64,000 nt of DNA from Thuidium tamariscinum (GCA_947034885.2 OX344749.2:6339501-6403500), one strand, 5' to 3'. Counted from the first letter of the stretch, positions 22,900 to 36,360 are shown. Program-made: numbers and translations. Notes: generated by a model from the letters alone, not told the origin.

Positions 22900-24340
22900 G
22901 TTTACGTTCAGAGAGGAAGAGAGTCCAGTATGCAAGATAGGAAGAGGCGAGTTGCAAGTGTCACTGGTTTGAAGAAGGTACATCACCAACCCCATTGTAG
23001 CAAAAGAATAGCAAGTATGCAAGAGTCGTCACTTCCATCAGAGAAGCTTTAAATGAGGGAATCGTCTATGAAGGACCACAATACAAGTGTCGCTGTCAGT
23101 GGAGGAGCAGAACAGCATGCGGACGTGAAAGTCGCTTGAACATGTCTTGAGGACATGAAAGAGGTTAGTTTTTCTCTTTCGTTTGATTCAAAATATGAAC
23201 TTCATTCCAAAACTTGAAAACGAACTTATGGCAGATCAAAAGTGGAAGATTATTATGAAGTTCTGTTTCAAATTTGTTGTAGTAAGTGGACATATATAGA
23301 ATTGGAGAGGAAGAGAGTAAAATATTGTATATGCAGGAGAATGTGGATCGACATTATGTCATTGTGGATGTAGAGGAACTCCAAATGATTTAGGAACTGG
23401 GCGATTGTAGTTCATACACTGAGAAGAATTTCATGTTTTGAAATTCAAAATGAAGAATAGAATATTTCCTTGTAATTTGCTTTTGAGTTGGAACCGAAGT
23501 GTCCTTGATGCACAAATGTTATTCTTAACTATCAGGCTCCTTGTCCCTATGTGCATGTGGTATGCTTTAGAGGGAATGAAGGAAAACAAGAGGCCTTCAA
23601 ATATCCTTCCTGTTGTGACCATGAAAGATGCAGTTGAGAAACTGTCGGAGGAGGTGGAAGTGAACTCGAAAAGTGAAGAGAAGAGGTCGGGTTTGCCATT
23701 GCATGCATTACGATGAGTACTTGAAAGTGAATTAGAGGATTCCGTGAAGGAATCAGAGGTCAGATATCTTGAATTCCGAAGTTGATTGTGTTCGTGAAAT
23801 TAGAATGGAATTACTAGGGCTCATGTTTTGACGAAATGGTTGAGTCTATAGAGTACTGTGATCTTCATCTATGCACTGAGTTTCAACTAAACTGAAAATG
23901 CAAATTCAGAAAGAAGTATAGTAAGGGTTGTTCACATGCATGAGAGGAAGAGTGGGAGGGTTTAAATCTTTGTGTGTAATGTGGAGTACATAACTCTTTT
24001 CTCCATACTTGACTGTCATTTTTTAGGAAGTCTTGGAATGGTATCAGAAAGGGCATCATTATGGGATTGTTCGGATCTAAATTATCCAGGAAAGTTATTC
24101 CCAAAGGTTGGTGCGGCGTGAAAGTGACTTCATACACAAGCATTGGGTATGCTCAAGCTTTCCTTATCCCAACAGGGTGGACGGATCAAGCCAACAACCG
24201 AACAGTGAAAGAAGCCAATGGTCAAACAATAGTATGGCTGGATTCACTGTTGCAAAGCCTACTATGAATGTGATGCGAACAAGGAAACTGAAATGTTGGG
24301 TATCGATGCTATTTGGCTTTGTCAAGTATTGATTCGGTAC
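22900..24340 (+). other. Exon-like remnants inside the CACTA element, function unknown
   Basis: Several short frames are present, for example 23438-23716 with an amphipathic EKLSEEVEVNSKSEEK segment and 24061-24267 with GWCGVKVTSYTSIGYAQAF. No family was recognised and no continuous gene model could be built. They may be pieces of a decayed transposase or captured exons. Confidence 0.25.
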
Positions 24341-25279
24341 TGCCAATGTTCACAAAAACTGTGACCATGTAGACAAACTACGTTTTCTGTGTTAAGGTGC
24401 AACTCTATGTGCCGTATAGTTTTCTTTGCAGACGTGCTACCTATTTTAATGTTGATGCATGGAGCACAGACAAGCACACCTACTCAGGTGCAGTTGAACT
24501 TGTACAGTAAATAAGCACTTTCAATAAAGGAATTTCTATTTTGAAAAACCTTACGCCTGAATTGTTCCACCTTCTTGGAAGGTGAATTTACAGGACACGT
24601 GGAGAATGTATATAAATTGATTGTAGGTCGGAATTCAATGCTATGATTCGTTGCTGACGGGAATGAAAAAGTGTATACAGTCCATTATGCATGTGCCAAG
24701 TGTCGAGAGGAGGGGCATTTTTTAAAATTACAAAAGTGAATCGCAAAAAAAACTCTACACCCGCGAAGTAAATTGCTTTCACTTATCCAGACTCTGGCGG
24801 TTTATAAGTCATACTTAAAACTGATTAAAAGACCTGTACTTGCATTTTAAACATGTATTTTAAAGCGCGTCCTAGACACATGATTTTAAGAAAATCTTAC
24901 TGAAAACACCCGACCTTTCATTATGCATTTTCTGCTTTAAAATTGCACTTAATGAACCCCTTTCTCTTGTAGTGCTCCGTTCTGTGTGTGGCCTCCGGCA
25001 GGCCCTCTCCATTCCATACCACCTCTATAGCTCCCTGTTGGTTGAAATAGTTGGGTTCTAATCCTCAATTTGTCTTCCCCCCTCCGAATTATCCCCTTAG
25101 ACTACCTTCTATAATTGTATTCTATTTAGAACTATCTCCCTAAACTATCTTCTATACTATCTTCCTAAACTACTTCCTATAATTTGTATTCTATTTAGAA
25201 CTATCTCCCTAAACTACCTTCTATATTAACTCCCTAAACTACCTTCTATTTATTTTAGTCCCTAGATTATCCAAAACCT

Positions 25280-25717
25280 GTCAGGGATGCACTAGAACAG
25301 AACAAGACAGAATGGAGAAGAAATCTCCAAAAGACACAAGATAGGAGTTCATCTAAGATCTAGATGTATTATGGACAATAAAGATACAAAGGTTATCTCA
25401 AAGTCTGGGTAGAGGCTAGATACTATGAATTGGAGGTCGAAAGGAGTTGTCGAGACTGAGGAACTCCTCAGCCTTGACTTGTACTTATACTAGAGGATGT
25501 CAGGTGGTTCTAGAATCTTCTTTAGCAACTTCTACCTATCAGGAAGCTTCTTGAGGAGCTTCCACAAACTTGGAAGCTTCTTCAGCTACTTCTATCTAAG
25601 AGGGAGCTGCTTGAAGAATTTCCTCGAGGTTCCACGAGGTTCCTACGAGGTTCTAGAAGGTTCCACGAAGTAGGAAGCTTCAAGAGAAGCTTCTTCTATC
25701 CTCTTATGTCCGTGACA
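25280..25717 (-). repeat. 3' LTR of chromovirus K (about 440 bp)
   Basis: On the minus strand it begins TGTCACGG directly after a purine-rich tract (25718-25731) and ends CCCTGACA, giving TGTCA...TGACA ends. A TATA-like TATAAGTA lies near 25486-25494. The partner LTR is outside the window, so the inner end is inferred. Confidence 0.6.
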
Positions 25718-28344
25718 TCACCCCCTCTTCTAGCTCCGAGATCCTTCAAGGGGCTGCGTTGTTGACTTTGTCTTGTTGCAAGTCTTGGCCTCTCTGGATG
25801 GGAACGATAGAAGGCTTGAATCTTCAAGGGCACATTGGTCACATGTGAAGTTGGCTCCCATGTCCGTTCGGTGATTGGATATCCTTGCCAGTGAACAAAA
25901 TACTCCAATTGTCCTCGCTGAATTCTTGAGTCCAGAATGTCTTCAACCTCGTATTCTTGGTGATCGTCCATTTCAATGCTAGGTGATGGAGCTTGAATTC
26001 GACCTGGGAAGTCAGATTCTCTATAAAGTTCTAGAAGAGAAGTATGAAAGACAGGATGAATCTTCATTGTTGCCGATAAGTCCAATCGATATGCGATAGC
26101 GTTGATCTGTTTCTGAATTCGAAATGGTCCGATCCTTCGATAATCAAGTTTGTTACAGGGGCAGGAAGTCTTGATGTTGCGTCGGAGGAGCCAAACTTTG
26201 TCACCTTCTCGAAATTTTGGTTGCTCTTTTCTCTTAGTATCAGCAGATTCTTTGTACCAAGCTTGAGCTTCTTTAAGGTTTGCCTTCATTACTTCATGTA
26301 GCTCTTTCAATCGTGTTGCAAAATCTTCTGCTGCTGGACTCTCCCCCTTCCAAGCTGGTAGCATATCGATTCGAGGGTGATAGCCGTAGTTGATGTAAAA
26401 TGGCATTTGCTGAGTTGATGCGTGAATACTATTATTATAAGCAAATTCGGCCAAAGGCATTAAGCTTGTCCAATCATCTTGTTGATAGTTGATGTTGCAA
26501 CGCAAATACTGCTCCAAGACTTGATTCACTCGTTCAATTTGGCCATCTGTTTGCGGATGAAATGTTGATGAAAGCTTGATCTTGACTTGTAAGATTTCAA
26601 AAAGAGCTTGCCAAAACTTACAAACAAACTGAGGGCCGCGATCAGATACAATGTCTTCAGGTAGACCATGGTAGCGATAGACATTGTCGAGGAAGAGTCG
26701 TGCTGTTTCTTCTCCGGTAATCGTCTTTCGACATGGCACAAAGTGTGCCATTTTAGAAAAGCGATCTACCGATACACATATGGAGTCGAATTTGTTTGAG
26801 ACTGGAAGGTCTGTAATGAAATCCATAGAAACGGACGACCAAGGTTTCTCCGGAACTGGAAGTGGCTGAAGCAATCCGTAAGGACGATGTCGAGGGTTCT
26901 TTGACCGAGAACAAATGTCACAAGATAACACAAAATTCTTAACGGTCTTCCACATTTGAGGGCACCAAAAATCACGAGAAATAATCTCCAATGTTTTGTT
27001 GAATTCAAAATGTCCAACTGCTAGCAGGTCATGTCCAGCTTGCAGAATCTGGAGGCGCAGTGGTCCGTCGGGAATGTAGAGACGATCTTCAAAATACACA
27101 AGGTGGTCTTCAATCTTAAATGCACCAAAATCTTCAAAATTGTTCGAAAGTCGTTGCTTGATATCAAGCACTAAAGAATCAGTGACAGAAGTTTGCCGGA
27201 CTTCTGCCAAGAAATTAGAATCGGCTGGAGTGGAGACATGAGTTGCCCGCAAACAAAGGCGTTCAGGCTTCAGGAGTATTGTCCGTTGTTGATCATATGC
27301 TGCTTCTCCTTCCTTGGAAATAAGGTTGGAACGTCGAGACAAGGCATCTGATAACCCTTGTTGTTTTCCGGGTCGATGAATAATGCCAAAGTCGAACCTG
27401 GACAATGATATGTTCCAACGAGCTTGGCGACGATTCAGAGCACGAGTAGACATGAAATATTCAAGGTTTTTGTGATCAGTATATACTGTCACCTGATGAG
27501 CAGCGCCTTCGAGTAGATGGCACCAATCTTGGAATGAGTCCACGATAGCAAGTAGTTCTTTGTCGTGAATCTCGTAATTGATTTCTGCAATATTGAATTT
27601 CCTTGAACGGAAGGCAACAGGGTGGAGTTTTCCGCCGTCGTCTAGTTGCGATAAAACTGCACCTAAGGCAAAGTCCAAAGCGTTTGTCTCCATGAAGAAG
27701 GGTCGTGAAAAGTCGGGATGAACCAATATTGGAGCCGTTGTAAAGGCCTTCTTCAGATCTTAAAAGGCTTTTTCCGCTTCATGACTCCAATTGAGGGTGT
27801 CCTTACAAGTAAGTCGTGTAAAGGGGGCGGCAATTCGCGAATAGTTTTTAATAAACATCCGATAGAAGTTCGCAAAACCGAGGAAGCATTGAACATCACG
27901 TACAGTCTTGGGTGTAGCCCAATCTTGAACTGCTTGAATCTTCTTTGGGTCCATCAATACTCCATCGCTTGAGATAATATATCCAAGAAATTCAACTTCA
28001 GATGAATGAAAAACACATTTCTCAAGCTTTGCGTATAATCCAGCATCTCGAAGTTTTTGCAGAACAAGCCTCACGTGTTCATCATGTTGGCTTGCATTTT
28101 TCGAATATATCAGAATGTCGTCCAAATAGCAAACGACAAAAATATCCAAAAATTCACGAAAAATATCGTTCATCAAATGTTGAAAGATGGCTGGTGCATT
28201 CGTCAGCCCAAAAGGCATAACATTATACTTGAAATGGCCATACCTTGTCCGAAAAGCGGTCTTCCATTCATTGCCTTCTTTGACTCGTATCAGATTGTAA
28301 GCTCCTCTTAGATCAATCTTGGTATAGATTTTTGCTTGGCCGAG
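25696..28344 (-). pseudogene. Chromovirus K pol: RT core, RNase H, integrase, chromodomain
   Basis: One frame interrupted by a single TAA at 27760-27762 between RT and RNase H. RT palm motif YLDD is at 28117-28128. Numbering residues from 27726: RNase H 10-130, with Asn15 where family members have a catalytic Asp; integrase zinc finger H232, H239, C269, C272; catalytic D302, D362 and E398 (D-35-E); GPF 533-535; chromodomain about 592-640 (YEVEDILDS...WEPTSH). The chromodomain would bind modified histones and steer integration to heterochromatin (known for the family). The frame ends within the polypurine tract. Upstream it is cut at 28345 by element C and continues at 36662. Two defects plus the insertion make it inactive. 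Confidence 0.92.
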
Positions 28345-29908
28345 TGTGAACCCTCGAGATGGCACTCAGGACTCTAGGTCCATTTTTCACGATTAAATAG
28401 CGAAAATTAGTCAAAATATTCAAGAAAAAGACATAAAAAGAGTGTTGAGGGAGTTTTGGTGTCAGGCTATGCCAAAATGGTGGAAAACTAACTTAGATGG
28501 TGGAAAATTCCTAATGCTAGAAATTCGAATCATTCTAAGTCTCCAGAGCAAGTTTATGTAAAGATTTAGTAATTTCGAGAGAAATAAGGAATAGAGAGTT
28601 AGTCAGTCCTAGCAATTGTCTGTACAAAGTCAACCTTTTAAGGATGCACATGACATACTGACTAAGCTAAAAGAGTCTACTACGAGCGTGGGAAAGTTAC
28701 CAATGCTTAAGTCCAATTTTAGAACAAATTGGATTTAAAGGTAAAACCACTACAATGGATTTGGAGAATTCGAATTTCACGAGACAAAAGATGGAGGATT
28801 GGAGATTGAAGACTACAGAGAGGTGTTCCAAGGGTAGGAGCATGCCAGGAGCGAACAAGAATCAAACAATTGTCCAAGATTCCCGGGCATCGGGAATTAG
28901 ATTGTCCAATTGGGCAATGTAATTCCAAAATTACTAAAATTAGAAAGGTGCAAGGTTGCGTGGAACTTACACCAAGAATCTAGGAGTGCCCTAGATGTTA
29001 CCTAATTTATTTCGGATTTTTCCGAAATTCCACGTTGACTCCATGGGAAGTCAACCGCACATAGAAATGTTCGTAAAATCATAGAAATTACATATGATGC
29101 GGTAAAATCTCACTAAAAATTAGGATAGGTTTTTGTGTGCTTAATAAGCGCCCGGTCAAGTTTGAAGACATTCCAACATTCCCAACTACCAAAACCGGCA
29201 TCGACATCGAAATTCACTGGAAGTTACAAGTTGGCGGCGGGTTGACCGGCGTATCAGGAGCGAATGATGTCCGATTGTCGCAAATAAGGAGTCATTCCTT
29301 ACTCTCACAGACATTCCTAACAACCTTGGCCTAACAGATTCATCGAAATGCACAAATCCTAAAAGTTAGATTTTTGACTTTTAATTGGAGTTACCGTAAT
29401 TCCAATTTGGGCGCGCAAATGGCCTAGGAGTGAGGGGTAAGGGGTCCTTTAGGCTAATTGGGGTCTTCTGAAGACAATGGCGCAGACGGTTTTCCGTTTC
29501 GAGTTGTTCCCTAAAAGATAGAGAGGGTCAGCTCTTAGTTTGACTTTTTAATCGTTAATTGCGGTTAATTAGAAGTGATTTTGGAAATATCTCTTGGAAA
29601 ATCAAAGATTGGATTTGGTCAAGATCTCTTTCTTGCATAAAAAGCCATCTTTGGGCTAAAGAAAGACAATTTTCAAAATAACTTTTGGTTAATTTGCAAA
29701 ATATCTACGTAAATTAGGATTAATTCCAAAATATTTTGGGTTAAGATCTTGGATTTGATTTGGCCAAGATTTCTTTGACCAAATGGGGATGTTTTTAGAA
29801 ATTTCCACCATTAAACAACTAATATTTTGGAATTACATTAGAGTAGTTTAGGGTAGGAAGTAACAAAGTGTTTTCACTAGCAATTACCGAGAGGGGCCCG
29901 GCCACGGG

Positions 29909-29916
29909 TATATAAG
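29909..29916 (+). promoter_or_regulatory. TATA box of element C
   Basis: TATATAAG in the conserved block, about 1.56 kb from the element start as in B. Confidence 0.6.
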
Positions 29917-31511
29917 GGCCCCCCTCAAGGTTGCCAGTACCCTTATTTCTCGCACCGACACTTTGTTATTTCACTTAAGTGCTACCGACGTGGCTGGAGC
30001 ACTACTTGGACCAACGGTTTGGCCAAGTTTTATGTATTTTGTTGTGGAATTTTGAAGGCTTAGGGCCCCTTCAATTGACTCTTCATTCCTAAAATTTGTG
30101 TAAGAGCTTAAGCCTCGATCTTGCGTTGACTTCGTAGAGCGGAAATTTTAAGTGCAGAGCATCAAAGTTCGGTTCAAACACTGTCATGTGTACCTCATTT
30201 GAGTGCAAAACCTTGAAATACGGGAAATTTTGATAACTTAAAGTGAAAGTCCGGTTAAGCACTGTCATGTGCACCTCCTTTTGCGATCAAAGTGTCAAAA
30301 TACTATTGCTAAAACCTCACACGGCGAAGCTTTGAACCCACAATAAAAGGTGGAAAGAAAATAAATTCAAGACACTATAAAGGCGTTTACCAAGAGAAAT
30401 TAGCAAGGTGATGATAAGTACTCAAGGATTTAAAGAGAAGAAAGGCTCTTCTCTATATCATCTCTTGTTGCAAGTTGCCTTCCTTCCTTTCACACTTGGT
30501 TACGTGGCGACCTTGGGAAGATTATAGATTGATAAAAGTAACAAGGTTGGTTCACTTCCTTTAAGTTAAGTCTAGCCCTTATTTCCTTTCCCCATTAGTT
30601 AGTCCTGTTGATTATTAGTTTAGTGTCAATCAAAATTCTATTTAGTTTAGTCAAGTGATAATCCAGAAAATCAAAGGTGATTAGTAGTCCGAAAAATACC
30701 AAAAATTGGCCAGAGCCGGCCAAGCCAGTCGGGCTGATCCCGACCAGGCTGAAGTAAGGAGCCAAACGGGCTGACGGAGGACCAGGAGGACGGACGGAGG
30801 ACCAGCTAGGATGGACGAAGGGCTAGGACGGACAGAGGGCCCGGACCAACCGCGCTTCGCCATGTGGCAGCGGCTGGGCGGTCGGGTCGTGGGAGGGGGC
30901 TCTAACCTCATTCGGAGGGGCTCTGAGCTCATTCGAAGAAGCCAGGGACTTATTCGGAGGTCCAGGGACTGATTTCGGAGTTCTAGGAACTAAATCGAAA
31001 CCAAAACTACAACTCAAACCAACTCACATAAGTTTCACTATCACACAAAACCTTTTGCTTAAATTGACATTGCAAACATTGAAATTTTTGACCAAATTAA
31101 AAGGAATTGGAAGGGAAATTCCCAACCTCTCCCTTCAATTTTCCATCAAAAAACTTAAAATTTGCAACATCTAGGAAATTCTTCAACCATCGACAACTCA
31201 ACCGCCATAGTGTGAGTGCTCCTAACTCCACCCTCGAGCTAAGAGTTTTTCACACGGGTCCTGTGTCTAATTGAGTTTTCTTTCTAATTGGGTGAAAAAG
31301 AAAGCCTTCCAAGCAATGAACTCTTTTAGTCACGTCTTTTAAGTGTTTCTAATCTAATTTTGTGGTTATGATTCGATCTTTGTTAGTCTAAAATTCAACC
31401 AAGTGACCCTACTCTATTCTATAGCTTTGCCTAAATCTAATTCCAAGCGTTTGGTAAAAAGAAACTTAACAGTAAAACAATGAGAATGAAAATCAAATGT
31501 GAGCGGTTTAC

Positions 31512-31607
31512 CTCCTCTGCGTAAATCTCCATGGTCTCGTCGTCAAACATCATCATGTGTAAATATTCCCCTACGACCTCGCCATCGAAATCATCCCGGT
31601 TCTCCAT
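31512..31607 (-). CDS. Conserved 32-codon mini-exon (copy D)
   Basis: Open frame MENRDDFDGEVVGEY...IYAEE on the minus strand, followed by GTAAAC; nearly the same as copy C. Confidence 0.45.
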
Positions 31608-33760
31608 CTAATCCATAGTAATTTCCCACAACTGTTGGTAAATTTTCTCCTAATTAAAAGAAACCACTGGAAGTTATGTAGGTTCAAGTTAATTGCACAT
31701 TCTCTCTTCAATTCCTAATTTATTGGTAATTGGAAAATGTCACAATATTTTGAATCTCCTAAATAGTTTAAATGATCAATGGAAATTCTATCTAATTGTT
31801 AGTATTATTATTCTTAGATTAATTGAATTAGCAAATTAATTGAATTACGAATTTAATTTCACCTGAAGTTGAAGTAATGAGTTGTTCTTTTGTTTTCTTT
31901 CTTTTGGCTTTCGTGAATTAATTAGAATTGGGATATTATCACCAAACTTAATTAGTTCAATTTCTTGGTAATTTCCAACGAAATTGGTTGTCAATTAGTT
32001 TGTCTTTTTAATAAAGAATTGCAACCAAATCTTTTATAATCCAATTAATTTTAATTCTTCTAAATTCCCAAAGAAATTGGTTGTCAATTTGTCTTTTTTA
32101 ATTTGGCTTATTAGGACTAATTTGAATAAAGAATTGCAACCAAATCTTTTATAATCCGATTAATTTTAATTTTCTTAAAATTCCTAAAGAAATTGGTTGT
32201 CAATTTGTTGTTTTCCTTTTGGCTTATTAGGCCTAATAAAACAAAACTAACAAAATCCAAACCTTCTAAGAATCTAATAGCCAAAGAATGTAGAACATTC
32301 CAAAAGACCGAGAACAATTTCAATAGTGTTATTCGAATTAAATGGATTTTTTATTCCCAAAGGTCAACCCCCAAGAATAAAGAATCCCACTCTATAGTGT
32401 TATTCCAAAGAAATTAGTTTTTTAATCTAATTTGTCACGGTTAGGAATCTCACAACCTTAATCTTCCACCTAGTTCTCTTTCTTTCTCATTCTTGTTTTG
32501 CAAAAGTTGTTGCAATTTTGTGAGTTACAGGATGGCTATGGCGGTTGAGTTGTCAATGATTGAAGACCCTCTTTAGATGTTGCAAATTTTGAGTTTTTTG
32601 ATGGAAAATTGAAGAGAGAGGTTGGGAATTTCCCTTCCAATTTCTTTTAATTTGGTCAAAAATTTCAATGTTTGCAATGCCAAAAATATTTTGTAATCGT
32701 TAAACTTACTTGTAAAGTGTGAGTTGTGGTTTAGTTAATCGAATTGAGCTTCTGGACTTCCCGGCTACCTCCCTGGACTCCCCGGCTACCTCCTGGACTC
32801 CCCGGCTACCTCTGGACTCCCCCGCTCCTCTGGCTGCTCCCGCTCTGGCTCCCCCGCTCCCCCCCGGGACACGTGGCGGCTGGTGGGTGGGCGGACCCCC
32901 TCCCCCTGCCCCGTCAGCCCCCGCCACGTGGCGCGGCGCTATTGGTGGGTGGGGGGGTCGTTTTCCCATCGTTGGTGCTGGACTGGTCCTCGGTGCTGGA
33001 TTGCTCCGGTGCTGGACTGGCTCCTAATTCACTCTTTTTTTTGGGATTTTTGAACTAATTTTTGGATAACTAAAACTAACTAATCACTCAATTGAACTTT
33101 CTAGGATTTTTGGGCTAAACCAAATACGAGGAGGGTTTTGACACACCACTTAATGACTCATCATTTTGGGTGATCCAATAACGTCTCGCTTTAATAGAAC
33201 AAGAGAAGTGGTTAAGGTTTCCACTTGGAAATGCTAATAAAGGGTTATGAGTGAGATACCAAGTCTTCCCTTATTCTTAGCATATACCCAACCTTGTGCT
33301 ATCTTTTCAACTTCAATTGTTTAATTGTTTATCAAATTTTTTGTAAAAGGTTCAAGGCTTCGCCGTTTAAGGAGGTTCCAATAGTATTTTGAGTACTTTA
33401 ATCCCAAAAGGAGGTGCACATGACAGTGCTTAACCGAACTTTCACTTTAAGTTTTCAAAATTTCCAGTATTTCAAGGTTTTGTAATCAAAGGAGGTACAC
33501 ATGACAGTGTTTAAACCGAACTTTAATGCTTTACACTTGAAATTTCCACTTCAAGTAGCCAACCAAAGATTGAAGATTATCCTTAAATGCAAACTAAAAG
33601 TCACTTGAAGGGGCCCTAAGTCTTCAAATTCCAACACAAATACATAAAACTTGGCCAAACCGTTGGTCCAAGTAGTGCTCCAGCCACGCCGGTAGCACTT
33701 AAGTGAAATAACAAAGTGTCGGTGCGAGAAATAAGGGTACTGGCAACCTTGAGGGGGGCC

Positions 33761-33768
33761 CTTATATA
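33761..33768 (-). promoter_or_regulatory. TATA box of element D
   Basis: Reverse complement of TATATAAG in the conserved promoter block. Confidence 0.6.
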
Positions 33769-36264
33769 CCCGTGGCCGGGCCCCTCTCGGTAATTGCTAG
33801 TGAAAACACTTTGTTATTTCCTACCCTAAACTACCTTAATGTAATTCCAAAATATTAGTTGTTTAATGGTGGAAATTTCTAAAAACATCCCCATTTGGTC
33901 AAAGAAATCTTGGCCAAATCAAATCCAAGATCTTAACCCAAAATATTTTGCAAATTAACCAAAAGTTATTTTGAAAATTGTCTTTCTTTAGCCCAAAGAT
34001 GGCTTTTTATGCAAGAAAGAGATCTTGACCAAATCCAATCTTTGATTTTCCAAGAGATATTTCCAAAATCACTTCTAATTAACCGCAATTAACGATTAAA
34101 AAGTCAAACTAAGAGCTGACCCTCTCTATCTTTTAGGGAACAACTCGAAACGGAAAACCGTCTACGCCATTGTCTTCAGAAGACCCCAATTAGCCTAAAG
34201 GACCCCTTACCCCTCACTCCTAGGCCATTTGCGCGCCCAAATTGGAATTACGGTAACTCCAATTAAAAGTCAAAAATCTAACTTTTAGGATTTGTGCATT
34301 TCGATGAATCTGTTAGGCCAAGGTTGTTAGGAATGTCTGTGAGAGTAAGGAATGACTCCTTATTTGCGACAATCGGACATCATTCGCTCCTGATACGCCG
34401 GTCAACCCGCCGCCAACTTGTAACTTCCAGTGAATTTCGATGTCGATGCCGGTTTTGGTAGTTGGGAATGTTGGAATGTCTTCAAACTTGACCGGGCGCT
34501 TATTAAGCACACAAAAACCTATCCTAATTTTTAGTGAGATTTTACCGCATCATATGTAATTTCTATGATTTTACGAACATTTCTATGTGCGGTTGACTTC
34601 CCATGGAGTCAACGTGGAATTTCGGAAAAATTTGAAATAAATTGGGTAACATCTAGGGCACTCCTAGATTCTTGGTGTAAGTCCCATGCAACCTTGCACC
34701 TTTCTAATTTTAGCAATTTGGAATTACATTGCCCAATTGGACAATTTAATTCCCGATGCCTGGGAATCTTGGACAATTGTTTGATTCTTGTTCGCTCCTG
34801 GCATGCTCCTACCCTTGGAACACCTCTCTGTAGTCTTCAATCTCCAATCCTCCATCTTTTGTCTCGTGAAATTCGAATTCTCCAAATCCATTGTAGTAGT
34901 TTTACCTTTAAATCCAATTTGTTCTAAAATTGGACTTAAGCATTGGTAACTTTCCCACGCTCGTAGTAGACTCTTTTAGCTTAGTCAGTATGTCATGTGC
35001 ATCCTTAAAAGGTTGACTTTGCACAGACAATTGCTAGGACTGACTAACTCTCTATTCCTTATTTCTCTCGGAATTACTAAATCTTCACATAAACTTACTT
35101 TGGAGACTTAGAATGATTCAAATTTCTAGGATTAGGAATTTTCCATCATCTAAGTTGGTTTTCCACCATTTTGGCATAGCCTGACACCAAAACTCCCTCA
35201 ACACTCTTTTTATGTCTTTTTCTTGAATATTTTGACTAATTTTCGCTATTTAATCGCGAAAAATGGACCTAGAGTCCTGAGTGCCATCTCGAGGGCTCAC
35301 ACATAGCCATACTCTAATTCTCAAAATTGCAACAACTCTTGCAAAACAAGAATGAGAAAGAAAGAGAACTAGGTGGGAGATTAAGGTTGTGAGATTCCTA
35401 ACCGTGACAAATTAGATTGAAAAACTAATTTCTTTGGAATAACACTATAGAGTGGGATTCTTTATTCTTGGGGGTTGACCTTTGGGAATAAAAAATCCAT
35501 TTATTTGGAATAATACTATTGAAATTGTTCTCGGTCTTTTGGAATGTTCTACATTTTTTGGCTATTAGATTCTTAGAAGGTTTGGATTTTGTTAGTTTTG
35601 TTTTATTAGGCCTAATAAGCCAAAAGGAAAACAACAAATTGACAACCAATTTCTTTAGGAATTTTAAGAAAATTAAAATTAATTGGATTATAAAAGATTT
35701 GGTTGCAATTCTTTATTCAAATTAATCCTAATAAGCCAAATTAAAAAGGACAAATTGACAACCAATTTCTTTAAGAATTTAAAAAGAAATTAAAATTAAT
35801 TGGATTATAAAAGATTTGGTTGCAATTCTTTATTTAAATTAAAGCCAAACTAATTGACAACCAATTTCGTTAGAAATTACCAAGAAATTGAATTAATTAG
35901 GTTTGGTGATAATATTTTAATTCTAATTCATTCACGAAAGCCAAAAGAAAGAAAACAAAAGAACAACTCATTACTTCAAAATCAGGTGAAATTTAATTCT
36001 TAAATTCGTAATTCAATTAAGTTGCTAATCAATTAATTTGCTAATTCAATTAATCAAAGAATAATAATAGTAACAATTAGATAGGATTTTCATTGATCAT
36101 TCAAGCTATTTAGTAGACTCAAAATATTGTGACATTTTCCAATTACCAATAAATTAGGAATTGAAGAGAGAATGTGCAATTAACTTGAGCCTACGTAACT
36201 TTCAGTGGTTTCTTTTAATTAGGAGAAAATTTACCAACAATTGTGGGAAATTACTATGGATTAG

Positions 36265-36360
36265 ATGGAGAACCGGGATGATTTCGATGGCGAGGTCGTA
36301 GGGGAATATTTACACATGATGATGTTTGACGACGGGACCATGGAGATTTATGCAGAGGAG
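36265..36360 (+). CDS. Conserved 32-codon mini-exon (copy C)
   Basis: Open frame MENRDDFDGEVVGEY...IYAEE followed by GTAAAC at 36361. Confidence 0.45.

Larger units (their letters stand above)
19868..24974. mobile_element. CACTA element (5.1 kb), degenerate or non-autonomous
   Basis: Termini CACTACAAGAG and CTCTTGTAGTG, flanked by CTCC on both sides. The related uninterrupted site is present in element P (CCACCTCCGTTC near 49900), confirming the boundaries. The interior holds a 1.1 kb palindrome (20687-21778) and a region with short frames (22900-24340) that may be remnants of element genes. I could not recognise a TNP2-type transposase. Confidence 0.85.
19603..25279 (-). mobile_element. Type-F element O, split by the 5.1 kb CACTA element
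   Basis: The low-coordinate terminus TGTGGGCACTTTATTCCC matches (reverse complement) the type-F ends at 5827 and 49009. The donor-like block GGAG|GTGGGC is near 19860. On the far side of the CACTA element it continues with the type-F exon-like segment (about 24986-25050) and the AGAAGATAG-type array (25060-25260). The chromovirus LTR adjoins at 25280, suggesting K inserted into this element. Confidence 0.6.
31211..35301 (-). mobile_element. Type-A TG...CA element D (complete, 4.1 kb), nested in C
   Basis: Ends TGTGAGTGCTCC at 31211 and GGGCTCACA at 35301, flanked by perfect 5 bp TSDs CATAG (31206-31210 and 35302-35306). It is opposite in orientation to C and nearly identical to it over long stretches. 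TATA box (minus) 33761-33768; GC-rich tract about 32750-33010; mini-exon 31512-31607. The intact TSD and close match to C suggest it is among the youngest insertions. Confidence 0.93.

Noticed and set aside
32706-33058. Pro/Arg-rich frames on both strands in element D
   Set aside because: In the variable GC-rich tract, not conserved in the other type-A copies.
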